A stretch of 63,902 nucleotides of DNA, taken from the NCBI GenBank assembly GCA_035517775.1, contig DATIYF010000006.1:1-63902 (forward strand), given 5' to 3'. How positions within the stretch are numbered: position 1 is the first letter of the stretch; each line of letters starts with the position of its first letter. This document shows positions 42,459 through 52,212 of the stretch, piece after piece. A program made the translations under genes and the position numbers. The DNA is from DATIYF01 sp035517775. Lineage in GTDB: Bacteria > Acidobacteriota > Terriglobia > Terriglobales > Acidobacteriaceae. The notes under the pieces are model-generated. The model saw only the letters and a list, made by a program, of their open reading frames with translations, searched no databases and had not been told where the DNA came from.

Positions 42459-44204
42459 TTGACCGCTCCCAGCAGCCATCTCATCCCCCCCCACGGTGGT
42501 GAACTTGTTGATCTGATTGCTCCCCAGGAACGCGCCGCCGAGCTGAAGGCCCATTCCCGCGAATGGCCTTCCTGGGACCTGAGCGCCCGCCAGCTTTGCG
42601 ATCTGGAACTGTTGATGAGCGGCGGCTTTTCTCCTCTCCGCGGCTTCATGAACCAGGCCGACTACGAAGGCGTGAGCCACAAGATGCGGCTTGCCAGCGG
42701 CGTGCTCTGGCCCATGCCCATCACGCTCGACGTAAAAGAGGAATTCGCCAAGACGCTTAAGCCGGGCAGCAGCAAGATCGCGCTACGCGATCCCGAGGGC
42801 GTCATGCTGGCGGTGCTGCACGTGGAAGAAGTCTGGCAGCCCGACCGCAAGGCGGAAGCCGAGGCCGTGTTTGGCACCACCAGCCCGGCGCATCCCGGCG
42901 TGGATTATCTGCTGAACAAAGGCAACGCCTGGTATGTGGGCGGCCGGGTGGAAGGAATCCAGGGGCCTTCGCACTATGATTTTCGCGCGCTGCGGCTGAC
43001 TCCCGCCGAGCTGCGGGCCGAGTTTGCCCGCCTGGGCTGGCGCCGCCTGGTTGCCTTCCAGACGCGCAACCCCATGCATCGCGCCCACGTGGAGCTGACC
43101 TTCCGCGCCGCCAAACAGGTCGAAGCCAACCTGCTCATTCACCCCTCGGTCGGCATGACCAAGCCCGGCGACGTGGATTACTTCACTCGCGTGCGCTGCT
43201 ATCAGCTGCTGCTTTCGAAATTTCCCGCGGGGACGGTCAAGCTCTCGCTTCTGCCTTTGGCCATGCGCATGGGCGGCCCGCGCGAAGCCATCTGGCATGC
43301 CATCATCCGCAAGAACCACGGCTGCACCCACATGATCGTCGGCCGCGATCACGCCGGCCCGGGCAGCGACCCCAGCGGCAAGCCTTTCTACGGCCCCTAC
43401 GACGCGCAGGAGCTGTTCAAAAAGCACGAGAGCGACATCGGCGTGGCCATGGTGCCCTTCAGCATGATGGTCTATCTCGAAGACCAGGACCGCTACGTGC
43501 CCGATAACGAAGTGCCCAAGGGCTCGCGCGTGCTCAATATCTCCGGCACCGAATTGCGGCAGCGGCTGAACGAAGGCCGCGAGATTCCCGCCTGGTTCAC
43601 CTACCCCGAGGTGGTGCAGGAGCTGCGGCGCAGCTATCCTCCCCGCCACAAGCAGGGATTCACCGTATTTTTCACCGGCCTTTCCGGTTCGGGAAAATCC
43701 ACCATCGCCAACGCACTGCTGGTCAAATTTCTGGAGACCGGCGGGCGCCCGGTCACGATTCTCGACGGCGATATCGTGCGCAAGCATCTTTCCTCCGAGC
43801 TGGGATTCTCCAAAGAGCACCGCGATATCAACATCCGCCGCATCGGATTTGTCGCCTCTGAGATCACCAAGAACGGCGGCATCGCCGTCTGCGCGCCCAT
43901 TGCGCCCTATGATTCGGTGCGCAAGCAGGTGCGGCAGATGATCGAGCCGGTGGGCGGCTTCATTCTGGTGCACATCGCGACTTCGATTGATGTTTGCGAG
44001 CAGCGCGACCGCAAAGGCCTCTACGCCAAGGCCCGGGCCGGCATCCTTAAGGAGTTCACGGGCATCTCTGATCCTTACGAAGAACCCAAGGACGCGGAAG
44101 TTGTCATTGATACCGGCGACTTGAGCCCGGAAGAAGCGGCGCAGCAGATTATTTTGCACCTGGAGCGTGAGGGCTTTATCGGAGTGAACGGACACGCAGA
44201 CTAA
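42459..44204 (+). CDS. Bifunctional sulfate adenylyltransferase / APS kinase
   Basis: 581 residues that activate sulfate: ATP + sulfate to APS (sulfurylase domain, about 1-395), then APS to PAPS (kinase domain, about 398-575). Sulfurylase motifs QTRNPMHRAHVEL and GRDHAGPGSDPSG are intact. The kinase has the P-loop GLSGSGKST, DGDIVRKHLSSELGFSKEHR and SIDVCEQRDRKGLYAKARAG. The TTG start at 42459 is chosen because AGGAGG lies 9 bases upstream. Such sat-cysC fusions occur in several bacteria. It leads a same-strand group with a TauE-type exporter and a CysQ-like phosphatase. Confidence 0.94.
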   Translation: MTAPSSHLIPPHGGELVDLIAPQERAAELKAHSREWPSWDLSARQLCDLELLMSGGFSPLRGFMNQADYEGVSHKMRLASGVLWPMPITLDVKEEFAKTLKPGSSKIALRDPEGVMLAVLHVEEVWQPDRKAEAEAVFGTTSPAHPGVDYLLNKGNAWYVGGRVEGIQGPSHYDFRALRLTPAELRAEFARLGWRRLVAFQTRNPMHRAHVELTFRAAKQVEANLLIHPSVGMTKPGDVDYFTRVRCYQLLLSKFPAGTVKLSLLPLAMRMGGPREAIWHAIIRKNHGCTHMIVGRDHAGPGSDPSGKPFYGPYDAQELFKKHESDIGVAMVPFSMMVYLEDQDRYVPDNEVPKGSRVLNISGTELRQRLNEGREIPAWFTYPEVVQELRRSYPPRHKQGFTVFFTGLSGSGKSTIANALLVKFLETGGRPVTILDGDIVRKHLSSELGFSKEHRDINIRRIGFVASEITKNGGIAVCAPIAPYDSVRKQVRQMIEPVGGFILVHIATSIDVCEQRDRKGLYAKARAGILKEFTGISDPYEEPKDAEVVIDTGDLSPEEAAQQIILHLEREGFIGVNGHAD

Positions 44205-44212
44205 GCTGGCCT

Positions 44213-44983
44213 ATGGAACTGATTGCATTCAAAATCGTGGTGGGATTTGTAGTCGGCACTTTGATCGGCATGACCGGCGTGGGCGGCGGCGTACTGCTGC
44301 TGCCGGTGCTGATCTTTGGCCTTAACGTTCCCCCCATCGTGGCCGTCGGCTCCGATGCCCTGTTCAACTTTGTGACCAAAATCGGCTCCGGCTGGATGCA
44401 CTTGCGCAAAGGCACCGTGCGGAAGAAAGTCGTACTGGCGCTGGCCGTCGGCAGTCTGCCTGGATCCATCGTCGGCGTCAGCGTTCTGGCCCACCTGCGC
44501 GGCGTTTACGGGGCTGGCGTGAATGATTTCATCCGCTATGCGGTGGGCGCGTTGCTGATTGCCGTGCCCGCGCTCTTGTTCTTCCAGGGGCGCATCGAAG
44601 AGCGCGTGGCGCATCGCCCGCCGACCATGAGCTCGTTTCTTGGCATCTCCGCCATCGGCCTGTTGGCCGGCGTTCTGGTGGGCATGACCTCGGTGGGTTC
44701 GGGCAGCATCATCATGATGCTGCTGCTCCTGCTCTACAGCTTTTCGCCCAAAGTGATGGTCGGGACCGATATTGTGCACGCCGTCGCCCTTACCGGCCTG
44801 ACCGCGTTGCTGCACTTCCGCCTGGGCAACGTGGATTTCCGCCTGGTTTCGGCGCTGCTCATCGGCTCCATTCCCGGCGGAATTCTCGGCTCGCATCTCA
44901 GCACGCGGGTCCCGGTACCCTGGTTGCGCCGCATCCTGTACGCTCTGTTGCTTGCCACCGGGGCGCGGATGTTGTGGGCATAG
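44213..44983 (+). CDS. TauE/SafE-family membrane exporter
   Basis: 256-residue integral membrane protein with about eight helices in two similar halves. Each half has the family's Gly-rich motif: GTLIGMTGVGGGVLLLPVL near residue 15 and GVLVGMTSVGSGSIIMMLLL near 160. The family moves sulfite, sulfoacetate or other sulfur-containing anions across the cytoplasmic membrane. The gene starts 8 bp after sat/cysC, so it is very probably in the same transcript, and its substrate may be sulfite or sulfate. The direction of transport cannot be read from sequence. Confidence 0.88.
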   Translation: MELIAFKIVVGFVVGTLIGMTGVGGGVLLLPVLIFGLNVPPIVAVGSDALFNFVTKIGSGWMHLRKGTVRKKVVLALAVGSLPGSIVGVSVLAHLRGVYGAGVNDFIRYAVGALLIAVPALLFFQGRIEERVAHRPPTMSSFLGISAIGLLAGVLVGMTSVGSGSIIMMLLLLLYSFSPKVMVGTDIVHAVALTGLTALLHFRLGNVDFRLVSALLIGSIPGGILGSHLSTRVPVPWLRRILYALLLATGARMLWA

Positions 44984-45052
44984 CTGGCCGTGTTCTTCGT
45001 CTTCCTTTGTGCCGTTAAGCCTTGGTTCTCAGCCGCGCCACTCGTCCGGCCG

Positions 45053-45087
45053 GCCAAATGCCAAATGCCAAATGCTAAGTGCCTGAT
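45053..45087. repeat. Tandem 7-bp repeat GCCAAAT
   Basis: Five head-to-tail heptamers: three perfect GCCAAAT, then GCTAAGT and GCCTGAT. It ends 9 bp before the ATG of the CysQ-like gene and so occupies the place of its ribosome binding site. Confidence 0.85.
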
Positions 45088-45096
45088 GCGCAACCC

Positions 45097-45903
45097 ATGA
45101 CCACTCCCTCCCAAGCCGAGATCCTCGAACGGATCGCATCCGCCCTGGAAGCCGCCCGCACCATCTTCAGCCGCTACACCCCGGGTGAAATTGCAGCCGA
45201 GTACAAGTCCGGTCACGACCCCGTCACCGAGGCCGACCGCGCCGTAGATGCCGCCTTGCGCCGCGAACTGCTGCGCCCCGATGAGGGCTGGCTCTCCGAA
45301 GAGAGCGTGGATGACTTCACGCGCCTGGAAAAACGCCGCGTCTGGGTGGTGGACCCGCTCGATGGCACCCGCGAATTCGTGGCCGGCATTCCGGAATTCT
45401 GCGTCTCGGTTGCCATGGTGGATGATGCATGCCCGGTGGCGGGAGGAATTTGCAATCCGGCCACCAATGAGGTTTTTCTGGGCTCGCTCGATTCCGGCCT
45501 GACTTATAACGGAAAGCCTGCCCAGGCGAGCCGGCGCAAGAGCCTGGAGGGTGCCGTCATTCTTGCCAGCCGCAGCGAAACCAGGCGCGGAGAATGGCGC
45601 CAGTTCGAGCACGCGGCTTTTCAGGTGAAGCAGACCGGCTCCGTCGCTTACAAGCTCGCGCTCGTGGCCGCGGGGCTCGCCGACGCCACCTTTACGCTCA
45701 CTCCCAAGCACGAATGGGATGTCGCCGGCGGCGCGGTGCTGGTCGAAAGCGGCGGCGGCTTCGTCAGCCTGCTGAATGGCGATCGCCTGCGCTGCAACAA
45801 CCGCTCGCCTAAAATTACCGGCCTGCTGGCGGGAGGACCCTTCCTGCGCGAACCGCTGCAGGCTGCCTTGAGCGGTTATCTGCCGGCCGCGGCGCGCCAT
45901 TAG
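45097..45903 (+). CDS. Inositol-monophosphatase-family protein, probably CysQ (PAP phosphatase)
   Basis: 268 residues of the Mg2+-dependent, Li+-sensitive phosphatase family. Metal site: SGHDPVTEADRAVD, WLSEESVDD, then WVVDPLDGTREFVAGIPEF (motif DPLDGT) and the C-terminal HEWDVAGGAVLVESGGG. The DPLDGTREF and EWDVAG forms are those of CysQ/BPNT1, which removes the 3' phosphate from PAP. The position in a group with sat/cysC and a sulfur-anion exporter favours this role, as PAPS use produces PAP. Inositol phosphatase activity remains possible. The ATG at 45097 lies just after heptamer repeats and has no normal Shine-Dalgarno. Its TAG stop abuts the stop of the convergent gene. Confidence 0.85.
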   Translation: MTTPSQAEILERIASALEAARTIFSRYTPGEIAAEYKSGHDPVTEADRAVDAALRRELLRPDEGWLSEESVDDFTRLEKRRVWVVDPLDGTREFVAGIPEFCVSVAMVDDACPVAGGICNPATNEVFLGSLDSGLTYNGKPAQASRRKSLEGAVILASRSETRRGEWRQFEHAAFQVKQTGSVAYKLALVAAGLADATFTLTPKHEWDVAGGAVLVESGGGFVSLLNGDRLRCNNRSPKITGLLAGGPFLREPLQAALSGYLPAAARH

Positions 45904-48198
45904 CTAAGCGCTGCTTTCCCTAGCGTGGATTTCCTCTGCCAGCTCTCCGTGCATGCTTTTCCGTGACCCCAGGCAGGCCGCCGAGGCCGCGTACAGAATG
46001 GCCGCAAGCACCACCAGAAATCTCATTCCCGTCCATTGCGACAGCGGTTCCAGCAAGCCTCCCAGCAAGGCCCCGAAAAGATTCGAGCCCAGCGCGGCTC
46101 CGTTGAAGCCCGCCCCCGCGAAACTGCGGATGAAGATAATTCCCGCAAAAAACGCCGGCAGGCACAGCACGGCCGTTGCCGCCAGCGCCTTCACCCAGAG
46201 GGATGTGAAGAAGTAGCCCTGCAAAGGGATCAGGTAGGCGGCCGCTAGCGTGACAAACAATCCGACGTAGGCGGCGGGGCGCGGAAAATCTGCATAGCGG
46301 TGAACCAGCACATTAGCCGCAGCAATCAGTACCAGCAGCCCGCCCACCACCAGGGAATTCACCATCCAGGTGGTGCCGAACAGCAGGGCCATCTTGCTGA
46401 CGATCTGGGTCTCCAGCAGCATGAAGCCCGCGCCCAAAAAGAGAAAATGCCAGTGCATGGACGAGATGCCGGCGCCGGTTCGCTCCAGCATCCACCAGCA
46501 GAACACCGCCAGCGCCAGGGAAAAGATCAATAAGGTCGGCGGCACCGACCGCGTCCGCTGATAAAAGTATGGCCAGTCGTCGGTAGTCAGGGGCACGTTC
46601 GCGGCGCGGGGTTCGCTGGGCAACAGATACTTGCGCAGCGCAGGGTCTCTCATGGCCTGCTGAATGCGCTGCTCGGATCCCGCAACGAAGAAGCGGCCGC
46701 CGGTGGTATAGCGCGAATACAACGAAGTCCGGTCCAGGGGCGGCTGGCCAAAGGCGGAACTCATCAGCTCAAACAGCCGTCCCGCAATCCACGGGGTGCG
46801 CACCTCAAACTTCACGATGAAAACGCCATCCGGCTTGAGCAGCTTCTTGGCCTGCTGCAGGGCTTCCCGGGTATAGACATAATTGTCAATGCGGATGTTC
46901 GAGTAATAAGAAGCGGTGGTATGGGAATCGAGCAGCGAAAAGACAATCAGGTCGAACTTGTCGTGGCTGTTCTGGATGTAGCTGCGGGCGTCGTCGGTAA
47001 TTACGCTGACCCGCGGGCTCTGATAGGGATGTTCAAAGTGCAGCCTGCGGCCAAGCTCAAGGATGAGGGGGTCAATCTCGACGGCGGTCACCCGCCCGGC
47101 CCCGTTGCGTACCGCCGCGGCAACATCATTTCCCATTCCCGCGCCCAGCACCAGCACCGAGCCGGGATGGGGATAGAACCAGTAAGGAATGTTGTAAGCG
47201 TTGCCTTCCGCCGGAACCGAGCTGAACAACTCGGGATGGGCTGCCACAAACTCCGGAGAAAGGTTGATGATCTTCTGATACCACGCGCTGTTGGTAGTCA
47301 GTTCATAAGCGATAGGATGGTCGGCGGGAACCGGAGTCAACGTCACCTTCTGGTAGGGCGACCAAAGCACGCGGTCTGGCGGGGTCACGCCGAGAAGCGA
47401 CAGTCCGGCACAGAAGGCGAATGCCGCTAGCGCCACCCAACGCAGCGCCGGCCGGCTCCAGAACAGAATCACTGCCAGCACTCCGCTCAAAGCAAACCAG
47501 ACTGCCGGCGGCTGGTAGCCCAGGCACAAGAGTGTGTAGAGGAGAATCCCAGCCAGGCTGGCCAGAACATTCACGGTGTAGGCATATACGCCGTCGCTGG
47601 CGGTCTCGATCAGCCTGCCGATGATCTGTCCCAGGGGAACGAAGACGAAGGCGACCAGGCCGAACAGCAACACCAGAAACATGATGGCCACCACAGCCGC
47701 CAGCAGGCCAGCGGGCTTCACAGACTCCGTCCAGAGATCGAACTCCGAGGCTTGAGCAATGCAGAAGGGCAGCCACTCCAGCACCCGGTGCCCAATCCGC
47801 CAGGGCAGCTTGACCACCAGGGCCAGCGCCGCCAGAGGAAAGGCGAACGCCATCAGGTTAATGCTGCGCCGGCAGAAACAATACCCCAAGCCGAATCCCA
47901 GGAAGCACCCGATCAGCACCACGTTCTTGAAGTAGGCGAAAACCGGAACTTCGGCCGCGATCCAGCGGATCATCAGCATTTCGAGGAACAAGCTGAGCCC
48001 GCTGGCCAGGGCGAGCTGAAACCAGCGGAACCGCCCCAGGTCCGCCACGGTGAATTCCCAGCGCTGGCAGAGCGAACGCAGTCTGTGAGCGAAACGGCCG
48101 GCGGGTTGCTGATAGAACCCGGTTAGCAGAAATAGCGATAAGACACAAAAAAGAGCCAAACAGCCAGCGGCCAAAATGAACTGAACAGTAGCGGCCAT
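45904..48198 (-). CDS. Membrane spermidine-synthase-like protein
   Basis: 764 residues. An N-terminal half has about eight membrane helices (LASGLSLFLEMLMIRWIAAE; FLVLLFGLVAFVFVPLGQII). A central Rossmann methyltransferase/aminopropyltransferase-like domain (GSVLVLGAGMGNDVAAAVRN at about 350; VTAVEIDPLILELGR; VSVITDDARSYIQNSHDKFD; KPDGVFIVKFEV) follows, then more helices at the C-terminus. This layout is that of fused MFS/spermidine synthase-like proteins, whose substrates are mostly unknown. The classic spermidine synthase acceptor-site residues are not obvious, so a polyamine product is not certain. The stop codon touches that of the convergent CysQ-like gene. A TATAAA box lies about 20 bases upstream of its ATG and no Shine-Dalgarno is seen. 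Confidence 0.8.
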   Translation of the reverse strand: MAATVQFILAAGCLALFCVLSLFLLTGFYQQPAGRFAHRLRSLCQRWEFTVADLGRFRWFQLALASGLSLFLEMLMIRWIAAEVPVFAYFKNVVLIGCFLGFGLGYCFCRRSINLMAFAFPLAALALVVKLPWRIGHRVLEWLPFCIAQASEFDLWTESVKPAGLLAAVVAIMFLVLLFGLVAFVFVPLGQIIGRLIETASDGVYAYTVNVLASLAGILLYTLLCLGYQPPAVWFALSGVLAVILFWSRPALRWVALAAFAFCAGLSLLGVTPPDRVLWSPYQKVTLTPVPADHPIAYELTTNSAWYQKIINLSPEFVAAHPELFSSVPAEGNAYNIPYWFYPHPGSVLVLGAGMGNDVAAAVRNGAGRVTAVEIDPLILELGRRLHFEHPYQSPRVSVITDDARSYIQNSHDKFDLIVFSLLDSHTTASYYSNIRIDNYVYTREALQQAKKLLKPDGVFIVKFEVRTPWIAGRLFELMSSAFGQPPLDRTSLYSRYTTGGRFFVAGSEQRIQQAMRDPALRKYLLPSEPRAANVPLTTDDWPYFYQRTRSVPPTLLIFSLALAVFCWWMLERTGAGISSMHWHFLFLGAGFMLLETQIVSKMALLFGTTWMVNSLVVGGLLVLIAAANVLVHRYADFPRPAAYVGLFVTLAAAYLIPLQGYFFTSLWVKALAATAVLCLPAFFAGIIFIRSFAGAGFNGAALGSNLFGALLGGLLEPLSQWTGMRFLVVLAAILYAASAACLGSRKSMHGELAEEIHARESSA

Positions 48199-48521
48199 GA
48201 GACCCGGAGAGGCATTTTATAACTGCGCACTGCCGATAACAAAGTGATTAAGCCAAAGAATCCGCCTGGATACGGCCCGCTTACACTGTCTTGTAAGCTC
48301 GATCTGCTCCTCTGCCCGCCAGGCTTGGCAGGCGGCGGAAGAAAGCGCGAAAATGTGCGGCTCCGGGGAAGTCTGGCCCTTCAGCGCCACGTGGCAGATT
48401 TTTTTGCCAGAAAGATAATTCTTCTCCGGTTACTGCACTGCTCACATGTTTCGCTCGGCATAGAAGGGCGCGGTTCCGGCCGCACCCTTTTTCCACCACT
48501 GTGGTTCTCACTTAGTCAGCG
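48199..48521. other. Intergenic region upstream of the spermidine-synthase-like gene
   Basis: 323 bp. It contains the -10 candidate TATAAA (48216-48221, minus strand) and an imperfect GC-rich inverted repeat at about 48316-48338 (GCCCGCCAGGC / GGCAGGCGG). No convincing gene. Confidence 0.4.
48216..48221 (-). promoter_or_regulatory. -10 candidate for the spermidine-synthase-like gene
   Basis: Minus-strand TATAAA, with a predicted transcript start 10-12 bases before the ATG at 48198. This implies a very short leader, as for the molybdopterin oxidoreductase gene. Confidence 0.4.
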
Positions 48522-49070
48522 CTAATCCGAATCCAGTTGGCCGGTCGCGATGGTGCTGCCGCTGTACACGGTGGCCGCGCCATCATAAAATCCGCGCCCG
48601 GTGTTGAGAATGAGCTGCACGCTGACGTTTTTCACCGCGAAGCCGAGATAACGTCCGCTCGCCGTGCCCGCCAGCGTGTACTGGTGCGTGCCGTTAGAGA
48701 GAGTGGTCAGGCTCCAGCTGAGCGGAGCCGTGAAGCTGCCTTGAAACAGCGTTCCCGCGCGCAGATCGCCCTTGCCGTTGGCAGCGATGCACAGGCTGCC
48801 GCCGCCGGCGAACTTGGCGCCGGTGCCCAGCATGCCGCTGGTCAGCTTACCGGTGCTCAGGCTGAAGCTGCCCAGGTTCGCTCCCGTGACCGCATGCTTA
48901 TCGGGCCCGATCACCGCCGTGAGTGTGGAGGCATTGATGGAGAGCCCTTTGCTCGAGCCTTTCAGCACGCCGCCAGTATCGGTGAAGGTCACTTGATCAG
49001 TGTCATGGTCATGGGCCACGACCGGAATGGCCAGCGCCAGGATCACCAGCAGTAGTAATTTGTTGCCCAT
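48522..49070 (-). CDS. Secreted beta-rich protein of unknown function
   Basis: 182 residues. The start at 49070 is supported by GGGAGG eight bases upstream and a signal peptide (GNKLLLLVILALAIPVVAHD). The mature protein is rich in Gly, Ser and Thr and predicted mainly beta (VTFTDTGGVLKGSSKGLSIN; LGSFSLSTGKLTSGMLGTGA; LSWSLTTLSNGTHQYTLAGT). The pattern resembles short choice-of-anchor or haem-binding-like secreted proteins, but no family is recognised. No neighbour shares its direction closely, apart from the sigma-54 activator gene 177 bp upstream. Confidence 0.65.
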   Translation of the reverse strand: MGNKLLLLVILALAIPVVAHDHDTDQVTFTDTGGVLKGSSKGLSINASTLTAVIGPDKHAVTGANLGSFSLSTGKLTSGMLGTGAKFAGGGSLCIAANGKGDLRAGTLFQGSFTAPLSWSLTTLSNGTHQYTLAGTASGRYLGFAVKNVSVQLILNTGRGFYDGAATVYSGSTIATGQLDSD

Positions 49071-49247
49071 AGGATTGCCCTCCCAAAAGAATTCTTGCCT
49101 AGCCGAGTGAGTCCCGCGGCCAGCTCTGAGAGCTAAGTGCAATGCCATGTGCGTGAACTCGCGGCGGCTACGGGAGAAGCGGGCATGCGGGCAGCCACGG
49201 AGGAACGGCTACGGCCTTTCGTGTGGAGGGGTTTCGGGGGCGGAAAC

Positions 49248-50345
<1,098 letters not shown>

Positions 50346-50421
50346 GCGCTAACTCCTCTGAACCCGGAATGCTATTCAGCACCCCGAGAGCCAAACCCTG
50401 CGGTATGCCTGGGGGCGGCCT

Positions 50422-50450
50422 AAGATAGGAGTTAACCGCAAGATTGTCAA
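50422..50450 (-). promoter_or_regulatory. Strong sigma-70 promoter for the sigma-54 activator
   Basis: Minus strand TTGACA (50445-50450), 17-bp spacer, TATCTT (50422-50427). The leader would be about 70 bases. Confidence 0.75.
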
Positions 50451-50540
50451 ATAGTTGCACGAATCCCCAGCGGGCTTCAACGAACCAAAGTCACCGCCCG
50501 GTCGGCCTACAGATGTGGGTTTGGCAAGCGGAAAATGTTT

Positions 50541-50942
50541 TCACATGGAAGAACCGCGTTTCCCTCGCTGGGCCTTCTGGCCGGAGGCGCCATTGCTGAG
50601 CGGCTTGGCGAATTCCAGCCCCACCAGATGGTAGCCTTCGCCGTGGGTAACGCGCAGGGTCTGAGCCTCCAGGGTGCGGTTGGATTTGGGATAGGCGCTG
50701 GCCGTGGGCGTCGGAGCGCTGGGAATCTCCAGCAAAACCCGCGCCGGAAGCGGCAAAGAGCGCCGCACCGCCACCAGCGCGCCCCCCGCGGAAACGTTGA
50801 GGGCGCTGGCAAACTCCAGCAGGTCGCGCCCGCTGCGGTCACGGCTGCGGACGAAAACCGGAATGGTCAGGGGTAAACGCGGCCATTTACGGCGTTCATT
50901 TCGAATTGGGGGAGGGTTCACAATTACCTCGCGTTCCAGCAT
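50541..50942 (-). CDS. PilZ-domain protein
   Basis: 133 residues. The PilZ fold, which binds cyclic di-GMP, is suggested by RNERRKWPRLPLTIPVFVRS (with the R-x3-R motif), ASALNVSAGGALVAVRRSL (the D/N-x-S-x-x-G motif) and GYHLVGLEFAKP. The second motif has Asn for Asp, as many PilZ proteins do. There is no other domain. It lies 195 bp upstream of the sigma-54 activator on the same strand; the promoter at 50422-50450 separates them. A second PilZ protein lies at 61968-62357. Confidence 0.8.
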   Translation of the reverse strand: MLEREVIVNPPPIRNERRKWPRLPLTIPVFVRSRDRSGRDLLEFASALNVSAGGALVAVRRSLPLPARVLLEIPSAPTPTASAYPKSNRTLEAQTLRVTHGEGYHLVGLEFAKPLSNGASGQKAQRGKRGSSM

Positions 50943-51282
50943 TCTGGGCTTGTTTCCCGCATCTGAGGGGCCAAACTTCAGGCAGTAATCGGGGTAACTG
51001 GGGGTAACCTAGGCAAAAAGCCGGTTTATTTCACCGTTTCATCCTGTAATTCAGGCTCCCGCCGGGGCAAGAACCGGATGATCAAAAAGCGCCCCCGGCT
51101 CCGCCCTCTGACGCCAATCGCCGTTGGTCCAACTCCCTTGCGTGCAAGCTTTTGCCCTTGAGTGACAATTTGCTGTCCTTTGCGTTTGACAAAGGGGAAA
51201 ACTATGTCATACTTCAGGAAGTTCCCCCGAATTTGCTTTTTTCCTCCCCTTTGCTGCGCACTGCCGCGGCGCTTTTCACACT
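50943..51282. other. Divergent regulatory region before the kinase-regulator operon
   Basis: 340 bp. It holds the promoter at 51186-51213, a 12-bp palindrome CTTGC-GT-GCAAG (51137-51148) and a spaced inverted pair TGACA...TGTC (about 51163-51177), both just upstream of the -35. These could be operator sites. No gene seen. Confidence 0.5.
51186..51213 (+). promoter_or_regulatory. Candidate promoter of the kinase-regulator operon
   Basis: TTGACA (51186-51191), 16-bp spacer and CATACT (51208-51213). Perfect -35, moderate -10. The leader to the kinase start would be about 65 bases. Confidence 0.6.
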
Positions 51283-52212
51283 ATGGCCTCCACGCCGGAG
51301 AATGCGTTTATTGCGCCCCAGCCAGGCACGGGCATGGCCCGCGAGACCGCCGCGCCCTCCGATGAGCCGCTTTCGCCCGAGGCGGCGCGCGAATTGCGCC
51401 AGGAACTGCTGTTGCTGCGCGAGCGCTTCACCCGCACCACCAACGCGCTGGCTTCCGCCGCCCACGATCTGAAAACCCCGCTCGCCATTCTGAATGGTTA
51501 CGTGGAGCTGCTGCAGAGTGAAAAACTCGGCGGTCTGAATGACCGGCAGCGGGTAGTGCTGCGCGATATGCGCTCCAGCGGGCAGCGCCTGCAACACTTC
51601 ATTCAGGATTTTCTCACCTACAGCGTGCTCGAAACCGGAGAGTTGAAGCTGCGCTGCGAGCCGGGGGAGATGAACTCCATTCTCTCGGAAGTCTGCCGCC
51701 TGTGGTCGCCGCGCTTTCAGGAAAAAGGGATTGCGCTTTACTTCCTGGGCAATGACAAGCTGACGGAATTTTCCTTCGATTCCGCCAAGGTGGAGCGGGT
51801 GATCTCGAACCTGCTGGAAAATGCCGCCAAGTTTACGCCCTCGGGGGGAACAGTGTGGCTGCACGCCGAGCCTTATCTGTGGGAGCGGCGCGGTACCAGT
51901 GCAGTGGCGGTGCCCAACGAGCGGCGGCGCCGGCCCTTGACCATTCCCAACGCCGTCAAGATCAGCGTGGCCGATACCGGCCCGGGAATTCCCGCGGAAT
52001 ATCACATCGAAGTGTTTGACGATTTCTTCCGCCTGCCGCACAGCGAAGAGCAGGTGGAGGGCATGGGCCTGGGCCTCGCCATCGTGCGCCGGCTGGTCAA
52101 TGCCATGGGCGGAAAAGTCTGGGTGGAAAGCGAAGCCGGCGCGGGCTGCAAGTTCTCCTTCCTGCTGCCGCTTAAGGCTCCAGTCAACCCGGCTGATAAA
52201 GGGAAAAGCTGA
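51283..52212 (+). CDS. Soluble sensor histidine kinase
   Basis: 309 residues. The HisKA dimerisation domain has the phospho-acceptor in SAAHDLKTPLAILNG (H61). The ATP-binding domain has the N box (VISNLLENAAKF), G1 (DTGPGIPAEY), F (FFRLPHSEE) and G2 (GMGLGLAIVRRL) motifs. There is no membrane helix and only about 50 residues precede the His box, so no input domain is encoded; signals must come from partner proteins. The stop TGA overlaps the ATG of the response regulator by one base (TGATG), so the two are translated together and probably form a cognate pair. Confidence 0.9.
   Translation: MASTPENAFIAPQPGTGMARETAAPSDEPLSPEAARELRQELLLLRERFTRTTNALASAAHDLKTPLAILNGYVELLQSEKLGGLNDRQRVVLRDMRSSGQRLQHFIQDFLTYSVLETGELKLRCEPGEMNSILSEVCRLWSPRFQEKGIALYFLGNDKLTEFSFDSAKVERVISNLLENAAKFTPSGGTVWLHAEPYLWERRGTSAVAVPNERRRRPLTIPNAVKISVADTGPGIPAEYHIEVFDDFFRLPHSEEQVEGMGLGLAIVRRLVNAMGGKVWVESEAGAGCKFSFLLPLKAPVNPADKGKS

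Noticed and set aside
42783..44195. A 470-codon open frame antisense to sat/cysC
   Set aside because: Composition is that of a shadow frame; the sense strand has all sulfurylase and kinase motifs.
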